DNA from: Flavobacteriaceae bacterium UJ101
GTDB taxonomy: Bacteria; Bacteroidota; Bacteroidia; Flavobacteriales; UJ101
Reading direction: 5' to 3'
Length of the DNA: 64,000 nt
NCBI GenBank assembly: GCA_001880285.1
Contig: CP016269.1
Coordinates: 2,180,501-2,244,500, forward strand
The notes below the pieces were generated by a model. The model saw only the letters and a list, made by a program, of their open reading frames with translations, was not told the origin of the DNA and did not search any database. Below, piece by piece: positions 63,681-64,000 of this stretch (positions are counted from its first letter, which is position 1; every line of letters starts with the position of its first letter). The position numbers and the translations under genes are program-made.

Positions 63681-63721
63681 AAAAGCTGTTACAATAATTC
63701 GAGAAGTGTAACAGCTTTTTG
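63681..63721. terminator. Terminator near the partial gene
   Basis: AAAAGCTGTTACA / TGTAACAGCTTTTT; it has T-runs on both strands and is placed after the stop of the minus-strand partial gene. Confidence 0.7.
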
Positions 63722-63738
63722 TTGTAATATTAAAGTTA

Positions 63739-64000
63739 TCATGGGCTTTCTTTCCAAGCTTTTGTTTTCGAATTATAAATAAAATAAGAATCAAAACCTG
63801 TTACAAAATAAACCTTATAACTTAGAGAATCAACTTTTTCATAATAAGGACCTATACCCTCTTTTTCTTCTATATTTGCATCTAATAATAAACTAGGTAC
63901 AAAACCATTTCTTTTTTTATAATCTTCTACTTTTTCTATTACTATCTGACCTTCTACTTTATATTTTTGACCTTCTATATATTTATTTATATATAAAAAC
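63739..64000 (-). CDS. C-terminal part of an unrecognised protein (partial)
   Basis: An open frame enters from the right window edge on the minus strand and ends with TGA at 63739-63741, giving about 86 residues with no internal stop. The visible part is charged and beta-rich (YKVEGQIVIEKVEDYKKRNGF, VDSLSYKVYFVTGFDSYFI). No family was recognised. The terminator just downstream supports a real gene. It lies beyond the tRNA cluster. Confidence 0.55.
   Translation of the reverse strand, partial: FLYINKYIEGQKYKVEGQIVIEKVEDYKKRNGFVPSLLLDANIEEKEGIGPYYEKVDSLSYKVYFVTGFDSYFIYNSKTKAWKESP

Overview
The window is AT-rich chromosomal DNA from a member of the Bacteroidota, most likely class Flavobacteriia. 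The evidence is sequence-level: many genes lack Shine-Dalgarno sequences and are preceded by the Bacteroidota -7 box TANNTTTG; the succinate dehydrogenase is the three-gene C-A-B type; there is a type IX secretion C-terminal domain; and several families are typical of the phylum (DUF4290, DUF2723/GT117-like, YbiT-type ABC-F, CtlX, paired FadL/SGNH genes, Mg-type HemB, Asp-type MurA). Most of the window is housekeeping genes in short operons. I see no prophage, insertion sequence or CRISPR array.

Layout. 0-2 kb: the end of a MutS2-like gene, a DinB-like protein, and an overlapping HipA-like kinase/DUF3037 pair. 2-7.2 kb: a UvrD/PcrA helicase, a small XRE regulator, DUF4290-murA, and RNase P RNA on the minus strand. 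7.4-13 kb: a YpfJ-like metallopeptidase lipoprotein, an ABC-F ATPase, an EamA transporter and a TPR histidine kinase. 13-16.8 kb: potassium channel-lipB, small membrane and Nudix genes, an SRPBCC protein and birA. 16.9-22 kb: rsfS-ftsH, then LUD-cdsA-psd-YceI. 22-26.6 kb: a secreted fibre-like protein and sdhCAB. 26.8-30.9 kb: a four-gene phosphorelay (PAS/GAF kinase, receiver, receiver-HPt, LytTR regulator). 31-37.7 kb: dipeptidyl peptidase IV, two POT peptide transporters and two secreted thioredoxin-fold proteins. 37.6-40.7 kb: ComEC and CtlX, separated by a 7-bp tandem repeat. 40.9-50.8 kb: FadL-SGNH, YegP, glyS, Ctp protease-ABC permease, SpoU methyltransferase-surE, and a minimal T9SS-domain protein. 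50.8-58.2 kb: hemB, bestrophin, an acyltransferase-like membrane protein, lysS, and nitronate monooxygenase-crotonase. 58.2-63.1 kb: GNAT, rnhB and a 1245-residue DUF2723 membrane protein. 63.2-64 kb: two identical tRNA-Gln genes, tRNA-Met, and a partial gene of unknown function.

Functional links. sdhCAB, lipB and birA serve central metabolism. cdsA and psd are two steps of phosphatidylethanolamine synthesis, next to the membrane protease gene ftsH. DPP IV plus two POT carriers form a coherent peptide-scavenging unit. The phosphorelay genes together could carry phosphate from a sensor kinase to a DNA-binding LytTR output. The points most worth following up are the RNase P RNA carrying copies of a palindromic repeat, the HipA-like/DUF3037 pair, the phosphorelay, the MurA Cys-to-Asp replacement, the missing comEC start codon, and the heptamer tandem repeat that runs into the ctlX stop codon. 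No clearly new multi-gene system can be proven from this sequence alone.
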